Source: Candidatus Zixiibacteriota bacterium (GTDB lineage Bacteria > Zixibacteria > MSB-5A5 > GN15 > FEB-12). From it: a DNA stretch of 64,000 bases. Location: NCBI GenBank assembly GCA_019038695.1, contig JAHOYZ010000015.1, positions 41,859 to 105,858 on the forward strand. The letters are read 5' to 3'. A program made the translations under genes and the position numbers. This document shows, piece after piece, positions 53,563 through 61,891 of the stretch. Under the pieces are notes generated by a model that saw only the letters and a list, made by a program, of their open reading frames with translations, was not told the DNA's origin and ran no database searches. How positions within the stretch are numbered: the first letter of the stretch is position 1; the number at the start of each line of letters is the position of its first letter.

Positions 53563-54359
53563 TGCCTGACGACAACAGAGAGAAAGACTACCTGACAACC
53601 ACTCAGGCAGCTAAACTGCTAAGTGTCTCGCCTGACACAGTTTTGAAGTGGGTAAAAGCCGGTAAAGTGAAATCTTATCGGACTCTTGGGGGGCATTTCC
53701 GTATCCCGATTTCGGAGCTGAGAATGCCAGAGTCTGGCCTTCACGATCAGGCCCCACCAGTTACTCTAGCCTCGGATACTCAGGCTCACCAGTACTGTTG
53801 GGAGTTTCTCGCCGCCGGTGGTAAAATCAAGGCTGAGTGCATGGATTGCATCACCTATCGTTCCCGTGCTCGCCGCTGCTACGAGTTGAAAGACCTGCCG
53901 GGCGAATTTGGGTGTCTCAATCTCTTGTGTGACACTGACTGCAACGACTGCGATTATTTCAAAGTTGTTAGCGGTCAGGGCATCAACGTGTTGATTCTCA
54001 CCGGAAACCGTAGGTTAGTCAAGGGAATTAATCGGATAGAGCAATCGGGGCTACAAATACGCTTTGCCTCCGGCGAGTACGAAACCGCAGTAGCTATTCA
54101 ATCTTATCGCCCGGACTATATTGTAATAGACTGTGCCTTTGGCAAAAAGAGAACGGCCAATCTGTGCAGCAGTCTTTTCTCAGACATACGCATCCCCGTA
54201 GCCCGTATAATTCTCTCATCCAAAACCAGGACAACAGAGGACTACTGTGACCATGAGGTCTTCGGCTGGATACGAAAACCGTTTAGTGTCGAAGAACTTA
54301 ACTCATGTATTCGGGGTGTTCCCAAACTTGCAGACAAACAAATAACAATAGATGAATGA
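53562..54359 (+). CDS. Excisionase-type HTH protein with Cys cluster and degenerate receiver domain
   Basis: The 265-residue protein has three parts. Residues 9-55 form a MerR/excisionase-type winged HTH (LTTTQAAKLLSVSPDTVLKW, GGHFRIP). Residues 78-133 hold eight Cys (79, 93, 96, 106, 118, 123, 127, 130) in a pattern CWEF, CxxC, RCYE, CxxC-DYF. It resembles the two-CW type of domain and probably binds zinc or an iron-sulfur cluster. Residues 141-252 have a CheY-like fold with the phospho-site Asp at D190 (IVIDCAFG) and Lys239 in RKPFS, but the paired acidic residues near the N-terminus are missing (LILTGNRR), so phosphorylation is doubtful. It is the likely transcriptional output of the operon it heads. 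Confidence 0.8.
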   Translation: MPDDNREKDYLTTTQAAKLLSVSPDTVLKWVKAGKVKSYRTLGGHFRIPISELRMPESGLHDQAPPVTLASDTQAHQYCWEFLAAGGKIKAECMDCITYRSRARRCYELKDLPGEFGCLNLLCDTDCNDCDYFKVVSGQGINVLILTGNRRLVKGINRIEQSGLQIRFASGEYETAVAIQSYRPDYIVIDCAFGKKRTANLCSSLFSDIRIPVARIILSSKTRTTEDYCDHEVFGWIRKPFSVEELNSCIRGVPKLADKQITIDE

Positions 54360-54367
54360 GGTTTCAC

Positions 54368-54901
54368 ATGGCAGATGAGCTAACAGTCAACGATCGTTCC
54401 CTTCGGCTGGTCAAAGGAGACATCATCGATCTCGATATTGAGGCGGTTGTCTACTATGCTCAGCACGACCTTAATTTAGGGTCTGGTTTTGGCACGGCGA
54501 TCTCGATTCGTGGTGGGCCGGAAGTGCAAAAAGAACTCAAGGAGCTCGGTTCACTCAAAACCACCGAGGCAGTTGTGACCGGGGCAGGGGAAATGAAGGC
54601 CAAGCATATTATTCATGCCGTCGGGCCAAGATTTCAGGAAGAAGGTTTGGAGAACAAACTCAAGGCAACGATTGACAACGCATTGAAGCAAGCCGAAGGC
54701 AAGGGAATCAAGGCGATTGTTTTTCCTCCTATGGGCACCGGTTTCTATGGCGTTCCTCTCGATATGTGCGCCCGTGTTCTGCTCGGTAGTATCTCGGATC
54801 ACCTGGCTGGTAAAACGAGTCTCCGCGAAGTGACCGTTTGCCTGCTGGACAATCGCGAATACAAGCCTTTCCAGGCGCAAATAGCTTCTATGAAGAAGTA
54901 G
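54368..54901 (+). CDS. Divergent macro domain protein
   Basis: ATG 54368 has GAGG seven bases upstream; ATG 54356 in the same frame overlaps the previous stop. The 177-residue protein is a macro domain: LVKGDIIDLDIEAVVYYAQ, GSGFGTAISIRGG, AKHIIHAVGPRF and the loop FPPMGTGFYGVP. The NAAN motif, whose second Asn is needed for most macro hydrolases, is replaced by YYAQ. A binding rather than catalytic role for an ADP-ribose-like or nucleotide ligand is inferred. It lies inside the redox-signalling operon, with gaps of 8 and 13 bases. Confidence 0.88.
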   Translation: MADELTVNDRSLRLVKGDIIDLDIEAVVYYAQHDLNLGSGFGTAISIRGGPEVQKELKELGSLKTTEAVVTGAGEMKAKHIIHAVGPRFQEEGLENKLKATIDNALKQAEGKGIKAIVFPPMGTGFYGVPLDMCARVLLGSISDHLAGKTSLREVTVCLLDNREYKPFQAQIASMKK

Positions 54902-54914
54902 CGAAGGAGACGTG

Positions 54915-55586
54915 ATGTTTGACTTGGAATTTGCACGAGGTCCACTTCATGATATCGCCCTGGGGTTCATGACAGTGGTTTATATTATTCGACTCTACTG
55001 GCTGACCCGATTCGTGGCCGGTAAAGAACGACAGGCTGCCACTGGTCGTGGGGATACCAACCCGCGCAAAGGCTTTCTATATTCATGGGGCAACGTGGCC
55101 ATGCCGTGGGCGATGGAATCCACCCGTAGCCATGTGCTCATGTACGCCGGTTTTGTTATTTTTCATCTGGGCGTAACAGCTGCTATTCTGCTGCTGTTTT
55201 CTGTGTCGTTCTATTTCAAAGCTGATCCAATTCCGCCTGCTCTGGCGCTCGGCTTTCAGGTGATTATTGGCGCGGCCTTTCTTGTCGGTGTGATTCGGAT
55301 TATCCGGCGCATTGCCAGTAAGTACATTCGCGCCATCAGTTCACCCGATGATCATTTCTCTCTCTGGTTGTTGACCGCCTGGTTCGCGCTCGGCGTCCTC
55401 GCTGCGCCCAACGACACATCTCAGAGTGAGTGGCAGGTACTGGCTTACTTCTATCTGGGTTCGTTCTTTTTGGTCTATGTGCCCTTCTCGAAGATTTCGC
55501 ATTACCTCTATTATCCCTTCACCCGGTACTACCTGGGCAAATCTCTCGGACGTCGCGGCGTCTTCCCGATCAGAAGGGTTCAGTAG
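54915..55586 (+). CDS. NarI/DsrM-like membrane subunit (b-type haem candidate)
   Basis: ATG 54915 has GGAG five bases upstream. The 223-residue protein has five or so transmembrane helices: IALGFMTVVYIIRLYWL, VLMYAGFVIFHLGVTAAILLL (by position), ALALGFQVIIGAAFLVG, FSLWLLTAWFALGVL and VLAYFYLGSFFLVYVPF. His residues at the membrane edges (PLHD, RSHVLM, IFHLG, KISHYLY) could ligate haem b as in NarI and DsrM. It is followed by a DsrK-like iron-sulfur protein, the same order as dsrMK and hdrED. It should exchange electrons with the quinone pool. No close homologue is claimed. Confidence 0.75.
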   Translation: MFDLEFARGPLHDIALGFMTVVYIIRLYWLTRFVAGKERQAATGRGDTNPRKGFLYSWGNVAMPWAMESTRSHVLMYAGFVIFHLGVTAAILLLFSVSFYFKADPIPPALALGFQVIIGAAFLVGVIRIIRRIASKYIRAISSPDDHFSLWLLTAWFALGVLAAPNDTSQSEWQVLAYFYLGSFFLVYVPFSKISHYLYYPFTRYYLGKSLGRRGVFPIRRVQ

Positions 55587-55633
55587 TAATATGGTTAGCG
55601 CACCCGGCACGGAGAAACTCATTGGAGAATATC

Positions 55634-57391
55634 ATGGCTAAAGAAAGATCATACAAAGCACAGAAGGTTATTGACAGGATGGGCATGAAGCTCAACCGAC
55701 AGATTGTCGGATCACTGACTGCCTGTGTCCATTGTGGTATGTGTACCGATTCATGCCATTATGTCCTGGCAAATCCCGACGATCCGACCTACGCTCCGGC
55801 GTATAAAGCGGACAAGATTCGCACCCTTTTCAAACGGCATTATGACTGGACTGGCCGGGTGTTTCCCTGGTGGGTCAAGGCCAAGAGCCTCTATACTGAT
55901 GCTGAGCTTGAGGAATTGAAAGACACCGTATTTGGCAAATGCACCAATTGCCGACGGTGTACGATTAACTGCCCTATGGGCGTAGATCTGGCGACGTTTA
56001 ACCGTATGGCTCGCGGCCTGTTGGTTTCAGTGGGGGTTATGCCTGAAGGTGTCGCTGTGGTCAGTAAAGACCAATGGGAAATCGGCAACCAGATGGGTGT
56101 GCTCAAGGAAGACTATGTTGATACCCTTGAGTGGCTCTCTGATGAAATGAAGATGGAATACGGCGACTCCTGTCCCGGTATCCCGATTGACAAGCATAAT
56201 GCCGACATCGTTTACTCTATCAATCCGCGTGAAGTCAAGTACGATCCGCGCACGATTAGTGATGCCGCTTTAATTTTCAACGAAGCTGGCGCAAACTGGA
56301 CGATGCCCTCAGACGGTTGGGACATGACCAATTTCGGTCTATTCTCTGGCGATGATGATCTGGGTGGGGCGGTTGCCCGGCGTCTGTACGAAAAAGTCGA
56401 GGAGATCAAAGGCAAGCGACTGGTGATCTCAGAGTGCGGACACGGCTATCGTTCGACTCGTTGCGAAGGACCGAACTGGGCCAAGATGGATGTTAACTAC
56501 GTCATGGAAAGCTCGGTCCAGACCATGATAAAGTATATCACTACTAATCGCATCAAAGTCGACAAGACGAAAAACGACATTCCGGTTACTTTCCACGACT
56601 CCTGCAATTACGGCCGTAGTTGCGGCATGACCGAAGAGCCGCGCGAATTGCTGGAGATGGTTTGTACTGATTTCCGCGAGATGTATCCCAATCGCACCGA
56701 AAACTTCTGTTGCACAGGCGGCGGCGGAGCTATGTCGATGTCTGAGTATACACCGCAACGACTCAAATCGGCCAAGGTCAAGGCGGACCAGCTCAGGGAA
56801 ACCGGAGCGAAAATCGTCGTTACCACCTGTCACAACTGCGTCGATGGTCTCAGTGATCTTATCAAACATTACAAGCTCGACATGAAGGTGACACAACTGG
56901 TGAACCTGGTCGCCAACGCCATGGTACTCGAAAGGCTCAAGGTGCCGGTTGCGGTCGAAGCTGTACCGGCTGAAATCAAAGCCGTAGCCACTGCTGCTGA
57001 TTTGGCAGGCTTCAAGATATTGGTGGTTGACGATGAACCTGATTTTGTTACCTTTGTCAGTACCGTCCTGGAAGACAACGGTGCTACGGTTGTGACCGCT
57101 TCAAGTGGTGACGAGGCGCTCAAAGTAGCCAAGGCGGAGAAGCCGGACCTGATTACGCTCGATATTAGTATGCCTGGAAAATCCGGGGTCGAAGTGTTTG
57201 AAGAATTACGCAACACACCGGAGATCGCACAAATTGCCGTATGTGTTATCACTGGCAAGCCGGAAATGCGTAAGTTGATTTATGACCGACCGGTGCCGCC
57301 ACCAGAGGGATACCTTGACAAGCCGGCCAGTGAGGAAGGCATACTGGTGAACGTGCGCAAGATTCTCCAGGTTGCTTCCGGGAAGTTGTAA
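55634..57391 (+). CDS. DsrK/HdrD-like iron-sulfur oxidoreductase fused to a response-regulator receiver domain
   Basis: ATG 55634 has GGAG six bases upstream; an open stretch upstream overlaps the preceding gene and is not used. The 585 residues hold two 4Fe-4S motifs (C31, C34, C37, C41 and C103, C106, C109, C113), the ferredoxin-like entry module. Next is a first CCG-like half, now reduced to ECGHGYRSTRC. Then comes a full CCG domain (C324, CC359-360, CxxC399-402), as in HdrB/HdrD/DsrK, which bind a non-cubane cluster. Residues 461-580 are an intact receiver: DD466-467, phospho-Asp510 in LITLDISMPG, T540 and K563 in YLDKP. A Val/Ala/Glu-rich linker (436-459) joins the parts. It would pair with the preceding membrane subunit. 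The fusion is unusual: an electron-transfer enzyme that may be phosphorylated by the kinase encoded next. Confidence 0.88.
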   Translation: MAKERSYKAQKVIDRMGMKLNRQIVGSLTACVHCGMCTDSCHYVLANPDDPTYAPAYKADKIRTLFKRHYDWTGRVFPWWVKAKSLYTDAELEELKDTVFGKCTNCRRCTINCPMGVDLATFNRMARGLLVSVGVMPEGVAVVSKDQWEIGNQMGVLKEDYVDTLEWLSDEMKMEYGDSCPGIPIDKHNADIVYSINPREVKYDPRTISDAALIFNEAGANWTMPSDGWDMTNFGLFSGDDDLGGAVARRLYEKVEEIKGKRLVISECGHGYRSTRCEGPNWAKMDVNYVMESSVQTMIKYITTNRIKVDKTKNDIPVTFHDSCNYGRSCGMTEEPRELLEMVCTDFREMYPNRTENFCCTGGGGAMSMSEYTPQRLKSAKVKADQLRETGAKIVVTTCHNCVDGLSDLIKHYKLDMKVTQLVNLVANAMVLERLKVPVAVEAVPAEIKAVATAADLAGFKILVVDDEPDFVTFVSTVLEDNGATVVTASSGDEALKVAKAEKPDLITLDISMPGKSGVEVFEELRNTPEIAQIAVCVITGKPEMRKLIYDRPVPPPEGYLDKPASEEGILVNVRKILQVASGKL

Positions 57392-57427
57392 AAACTTCGA
57401 CGGTCAAATTGGTCGAGGAGGAATGTG

Positions 57428-58870
57428 ATGGAACATCCGCGAAGGCGGTTTTCGGACAGAATATTCGACGCCATTCCTGGCTACCTTTCAGTCCAGGATC
57501 GCGAATTCCGGATTGTGGAATGTAACGATTCCTTTCGAAATAATTTCGGGGAACCTGGTGGTAGATATTGCTACCAGGTTTACAAGCAACGACCGGAGCG
57601 GTGTGAAGATTGTCCGGTAGCTCGGACATTTGCTGATGGGCAGAAACACACGAGCGAGGAAGTGGTAACCACTCTGGGCGGGAAAGATGTCTCGGTCCTG
57701 GTCAATACTACCCCAATTCTCGATGAAGAGGGAAATGTTTCGGAAGTCATCGAGATGTCAACCGATGTAACCCAGCTTATAGACCTTCAGATGGACCTTC
57801 GAACCAGTCGCCGGAAGTATCGTCAATTGTTCGAAGAAGTACCCTGTTTCATTTCGATTCAGGATAAGGACCTGAATATTACCGATGCCAACCGCTTGCA
57901 CCGTGAAACCTTCGGTACTGGCTATGGGCGAAAGTGTTTCGAGATTTACAAACATCGAGACAAAGAGTGTCTCCCTTGCACAGTTCGTCAGACCTTCGCC
58001 AATGGTGAGCCGCGGAACCACGAAGAAGTTGTGACCTCGCAATCAGGGGAGTCAATCAACGTTCTCGTGCATACTGCAGCGATACGCAATAGCGAAGGCG
58101 AAGTCGACAGTGTGATTGAGATGAGCACCGACATCACCGCCATTCGGATGTTGCAAGACAAGCTCTCGTCGGTCGGACTACTTATCGGCACTATTTCACA
58201 CGGCATCAAAGGACTCCTCAACAGTCTTGATGGTGGTATTTATCTCATCAACTCCGGACAGGAAAAAAATGACAATGCCCGTGTGGAAAAAGGTTGGGAT
58301 ATTGCCCTGAGGAACATCAATCGTATCCGTTCGATGGTGTTGGACATTTTATACTATGCCAAAGACCGCGAACCAAACTGGGAGCAGATCTCAGCTGGCG
58401 AAATCCTCCAGGACGTGTGCAAAATAATGGAAGAACGCGCCAGAACACTCGGTATCACCCTCGAAAAATCGGTTAGCGGAACCGGTGAATATGAAGGGGA
58501 CCGACAAATGGTACGATCTCTGTTGGTCAATTTGGTGGAGAACTCCCTTGATGCCTGTCGTATTGATACCAAGAAGACCGAGCACATGGTCAAAGTCGAA
58601 ATGAACGATAAAGCAGACGGCATTCAATTCATTGTTTCGGACTCTGGTATCGGCATGGATCGAGAGACCCGAGAGAAGGCCTTCAGTTTGTTCTTCTCGT
58701 CCAAAGGAGCTGGCGGCACCGGCCTTGGGCTGTTCATCGCTCACAAGATTGTTCATGCCCATGGCGGGACGATCCGTATTGAATCCGAAGAGGGACAGGG
58801 AAGTCGGTTTTTTGTTGAACTGCCGCGTAAACGACCTGAGGTTGAATTGTCCGAGGAACAGTCCAGTTGA
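57428..58870 (+). CDS. Soluble histidine kinase with two Cys-triad PAS domains
   Basis: ATG 57428 has AGGAGG six bases upstream. The 480-residue protein has no membrane segment. Two similar PAS domains (about 10-115 and 130-235) each carry a Cys triad after the haem-pocket-like region: C48, C59, C62 (RCEDCPV) and C170, C181, C184 (ECLPCTV). This could bind a metal or cluster, or form redox disulfides. The phospho-accepting His258 is in TISHGIKGLLNSLDGG, an atypical H-box. The ATPase domain has the N box (VENSLDAC), DSGIGMD and GGTGLGLF. It probably phosphorylates the fused receiver, the free receiver downstream, or both. Confidence 0.9.
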   Translation: MEHPRRRFSDRIFDAIPGYLSVQDREFRIVECNDSFRNNFGEPGGRYCYQVYKQRPERCEDCPVARTFADGQKHTSEEVVTTLGGKDVSVLVNTTPILDEEGNVSEVIEMSTDVTQLIDLQMDLRTSRRKYRQLFEEVPCFISIQDKDLNITDANRLHRETFGTGYGRKCFEIYKHRDKECLPCTVRQTFANGEPRNHEEVVTSQSGESINVLVHTAAIRNSEGEVDSVIEMSTDITAIRMLQDKLSSVGLLIGTISHGIKGLLNSLDGGIYLINSGQEKNDNARVEKGWDIALRNINRIRSMVLDILYYAKDREPNWEQISAGEILQDVCKIMEERARTLGITLEKSVSGTGEYEGDRQMVRSLLVNLVENSLDACRIDTKKTEHMVKVEMNDKADGIQFIVSDSGIGMDRETREKAFSLFFSSKGAGGTGLGLFIAHKIVHAHGGTIRIESEEGQGSRFFVELPRKRPEVELSEEQSS

Positions 58871-58890
58871 TACTAAGGAGATAATAAGAT

Positions 58891-59271
58891 ATGGCTGACC
58901 AGAAGAAAATACTCGTCGTTGACGACGAGCCGGATATGGTCGAGTGGTTGACTACATTCCTGGAAGATAACGGTTTCACAGCTATTTCAGCCTTCAGCGG
59001 TGCCGAAGGCTTCGCAAAAGCCAAATCCGAACATCCTGATCTGATTACTCTTGATGTTTCGATGGCCGACGAATCCGGCCTGAAGGCTCTAAGGAACTTT
59101 CAGGAGACCAAAGAGACATCGGGTATCCCTATTATTATGGTAACCGGCGTTTCGACCGATGTGAAGGTCTTCATCAAGCGAAACAAACATATTATGATGC
59201 CTGCCGGTTTCATGGAAAAGCCGGTTGATAGAGACGAACTGCTCAAGAAAGTCCAGGAGTTAGTTAAATAG
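58891..59271 (+). CDS. Single-domain response regulator
   Basis: A 126-residue receiver with DD near the N-terminus (ILVVDDEPD), phospho-Asp in LITLDVSMAD, Thr in MVTGVS and Lys in MEKPV. Its sequence is strikingly close to the receiver fused to the iron-sulfur protein: both read ILVVDDEPD, LEDNG, A-SG, and PDLITLD-SM, which suggests duplication. No output domain. AAGGAG precedes the start and it is the last gene of the operon. Confidence 0.93.
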   Translation: MADQKKILVVDDEPDMVEWLTTFLEDNGFTAISAFSGAEGFAKAKSEHPDLITLDVSMADESGLKALRNFQETKETSGIPIIMVTGVSTDVKVFIKRNKHIMMPAGFMEKPVDRDELLKKVQELVK

Positions 59272-59489
59272 CTACCTGCTGACCAACCGTCATCCGACCA
59301 AGACCCTGCCGCTGGAAAACTGGCTTCTCCGTTGAAAGCGGCTCGGATTGCAATACAGTCACAAATATCCCCGATACCAACCGTCAGGTCGGTAGGGTGT
59401 GCACAGGAATCATTTGACATTAGGGGCAGTTATGCGTCATATATCCCATACATAGTGAAGGAAACTAAATTCTCAGAGTCGAGGGAAGA

Positions 59490-61748
59490 ATGAACCGAAA
59501 GCTACTGCTCAACTTGACCTTGTCCGCCGCATTGCTCGTTGCGATTCCCTGTGTGGCATCGGATTTCTTCGATAAGTTCGAGGACAACTACGGTGTACTT
59601 GATCAGGACCTACTCAATAACATGGGCGAGATTGCCACTATCAGTAATTTCGTTTACCAGAAGGACGTGGCCACTTTCACCCTGAAAGAGGGTACTATCC
59701 ACTTTCTGCGCTATGTTCATGGCCGCCCTACTACTGCGATATTCGTTGGCCAGGGACATGCCGCCATCACCGTTCCATCCCACACCGAGCGGCAGGGGCT
59801 GTTCAAGATTTCGGGCGATAGTGTTGTCAATGAAGACTTTGAGCTTCTGTTCATTCGTATGGCTGATGATCTTGATTTGAAACTCAAGGAACGGTTCACA
59901 TTTAAGGAACAACAACTGGATTGGAAAATGTTCCAGCCAGCCAAAGAAGCCCAGGGTGAAATGTTTTTCAAAGCCAGTATCTTTCACCCGCGTGATAATT
60001 ACTTCCAATTGTTACGCTCACTGTATGAACGCAGTTCCGACGGCTACTTCTGGGCCGATTTTAATCGCTGGGTATTCTCGTATGATCCCAACCGACCAGA
60101 ACAGGTCGAGCTGGCCTACGAATACCAGGGCGGCGACATGTTGGCCACAGTTGGAGCCAGATTTCAGCGTGAAGAAAACGGCGTCTATGACGATACGGCT
60201 ATGTCGGATATCCCCTATGCGACCACTATAGTTTCAAGAGAAGGTGACCTTCATCTGAGTGGCACCGATGGACGTCGGATTGATAAGGCCGAAGCTACCA
60301 TCAAGATGGCGATCAATTCTGATAGCCTCCGCTATTTGACGATGTATCTCCAGTTCAACCTGAATCTGGACTCGATTCTGCACGAGGGTGTTCGTGTCGA
60401 TTTTATTCGACGCAAGTCGTTTGAGTTTTCCGGTCTGGTCCTCCCCGAATATGTGTTTCAGGGAGACACGATAGAATTGAAATGCTACTATCATGGAAAG
60501 CATTTCGACCATTTCGCTCCCTACGTCGACAACCCGGCTCCCTGCCCGTACGAGTTGACCTTCACCGTTCCGAAAGGGTACAATTATTACCTGCCGAACA
60601 AAAGTGAACCGGAGAAAGTCGATGGCAAGACGGTCCGGTTTACTTCAACTTCGCCGGCGCCGTTCAGAAAATTCTTCTTCCATGTCTATCCCGGTGGCAT
60701 TCAGGACACAATTCCCATTGTGTCAGAGACCGGCCTGACTCTGAATTTTCTACGAGCCAAACACATCAAGAAAAAGCTCAATTGCTTCATCACCGATGAT
60801 AAGTATCAGCAGGCGATCATCGACGCCTTCAACTATATGTCAGGTCTGCTCGGATCACCCCCCCATACGTTTGTCGAGTACGTTATCCCCGAAGGTTTCC
60901 AGAGTATGCCAGGTATGCTCAAAGCTCCGCAGTTGGCTTGTGTGACGGAGGGTGGTTGGATTTCTCTGGGCGCCTATGATTTCGTGGCTGGTAATGCCAC
61001 CGCGTTGCAGTGGTTCGGGTCTACTATGCGACCTGCCACCGACCGGGAACAATGGACTACCGAAGCTCTGCCGGCGTACTTTGCCTTGATGTATCTACAG
61101 ACCCATCTCAAGGGTGGCACATATTACACCAACATGTATTCTCGCCGGGATTCCCTGTACACCGCGTTGGGTCTGGGCCGTGATTTACCTCTTGCAGCAG
61201 GTGTTCGCCCCAACACTTTCACCGATGAAGAAAAACAGAGTGACTTCTGCGAGACCATCCGCACTAACAAGGGTGTCTGGATGATACATATGTTGCGGTT
61301 CTTGATGTACGACCTCGATACTGGCTCAGAAGCCAAGTTCACAAAGTTCCTTCAGAGACTATTCCTCCTGGTGAACAATAAGGTTTACACTAACGCCGAT
61401 ATTATTACCCTGGCTGAAAAACACTATGGCCAACCACTCGATTCGTTCTTCGAGCACTGGCTTTATGGCGTGGACTTACCAACTTTCAACGTTAACTACT
61501 CCATCGAATCACGCGATGGCAAGTTCTACGTGCTAATCAATATAGTGACCACGAATGTTTCACCGAGCTTCGCCATGCCGGTTATCATGCAAATTAAGCA
61601 TGGCGATGGTAGCTCAACGTTTGAACGTGAGACCGTAACCGGCACTACAACACAACTGGAATTCGGACCGTATGATATTAAACCAACGGAGTTGGTGTTC
61701 AACGAATTCTTTGGTGTTCTTTCACGCGACAACGTGAAGAAGCAGTAG
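59490..61748 (+). CDS. Secreted M1-aminopeptidase-like protein lacking the zinc motif
   Basis: The 752-residue protein has a signal peptide (LLLNLTLSAALLVAIPCVAS). The middle and C-terminal parts follow the gluzincin M1 layout: an N-terminal beta domain, then about residue 460-640 a helical domain with LQWFGSTMRPATDREQWTTEALPAYFALMYLQ (by position about 505-535). In active M1 enzymes the segment before QWFG is HExxH; here it reads NATALQWFG, so the two His and the catalytic Glu are gone. The third ligand Glu, within a WLNEG-type motif, appears as WTTEAL. A non-catalytic role such as binding or scaffolding is inferred. It ends before a strong terminator. Confidence 0.75.
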   Translation: MNRKLLLNLTLSAALLVAIPCVASDFFDKFEDNYGVLDQDLLNNMGEIATISNFVYQKDVATFTLKEGTIHFLRYVHGRPTTAIFVGQGHAAITVPSHTERQGLFKISGDSVVNEDFELLFIRMADDLDLKLKERFTFKEQQLDWKMFQPAKEAQGEMFFKASIFHPRDNYFQLLRSLYERSSDGYFWADFNRWVFSYDPNRPEQVELAYEYQGGDMLATVGARFQREENGVYDDTAMSDIPYATTIVSREGDLHLSGTDGRRIDKAEATIKMAINSDSLRYLTMYLQFNLNLDSILHEGVRVDFIRRKSFEFSGLVLPEYVFQGDTIELKCYYHGKHFDHFAPYVDNPAPCPYELTFTVPKGYNYYLPNKSEPEKVDGKTVRFTSTSPAPFRKFFFHVYPGGIQDTIPIVSETGLTLNFLRAKHIKKKLNCFITDDKYQQAIIDAFNYMSGLLGSPPHTFVEYVIPEGFQSMPGMLKAPQLACVTEGGWISLGAYDFVAGNATALQWFGSTMRPATDREQWTTEALPAYFALMYLQTHLKGGTYYTNMYSRRDSLYTALGLGRDLPLAAGVRPNTFTDEEKQSDFCETIRTNKGVWMIHMLRFLMYDLDTGSEAKFTKFLQRLFLLVNNKVYTNADIITLAEKHYGQPLDSFFEHWLYGVDLPTFNVNYSIESRDGKFYVLINIVTTNVSPSFAMPVIMQIKHGDGSSTFERETVTGTTTQLEFGPYDIKPTELVFNEFFGVLSRDNVKKQ

Positions 61749-61773
61749 TGATGATTCAATGACTGGTTTCCAG

Positions 61774-61801
61774 GGCCGGGTTTTGCACCCGGCCTTTTTT
61801 C
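61774..61801 (+). terminator. Rho-independent terminator
   Basis: GGCCGGGT (61774-61781) pairs with ACCCGGCC (61787-61794), loop TTTGC, followed by TTTTTT. It lies 25 bases past the M1-like gene stop. Confidence 0.92.
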
Positions 61802-61891
61802 TTGGTCTGTAACCAGCCTGGTTCCCTCACCTTGACAACCATCTGCAGAACGCTGTTATTGCAGTAAGTAGAACTAACATCGAAAGCTACG

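Noticed and set aside
55430..55633. Longer N-terminus for the iron-sulfur/receiver protein
   Set aside because: The upstream open stretch overlaps the membrane-subunit gene in another frame. ATG 55634 has a ribosome site and begins the conserved iron-sulfur module.
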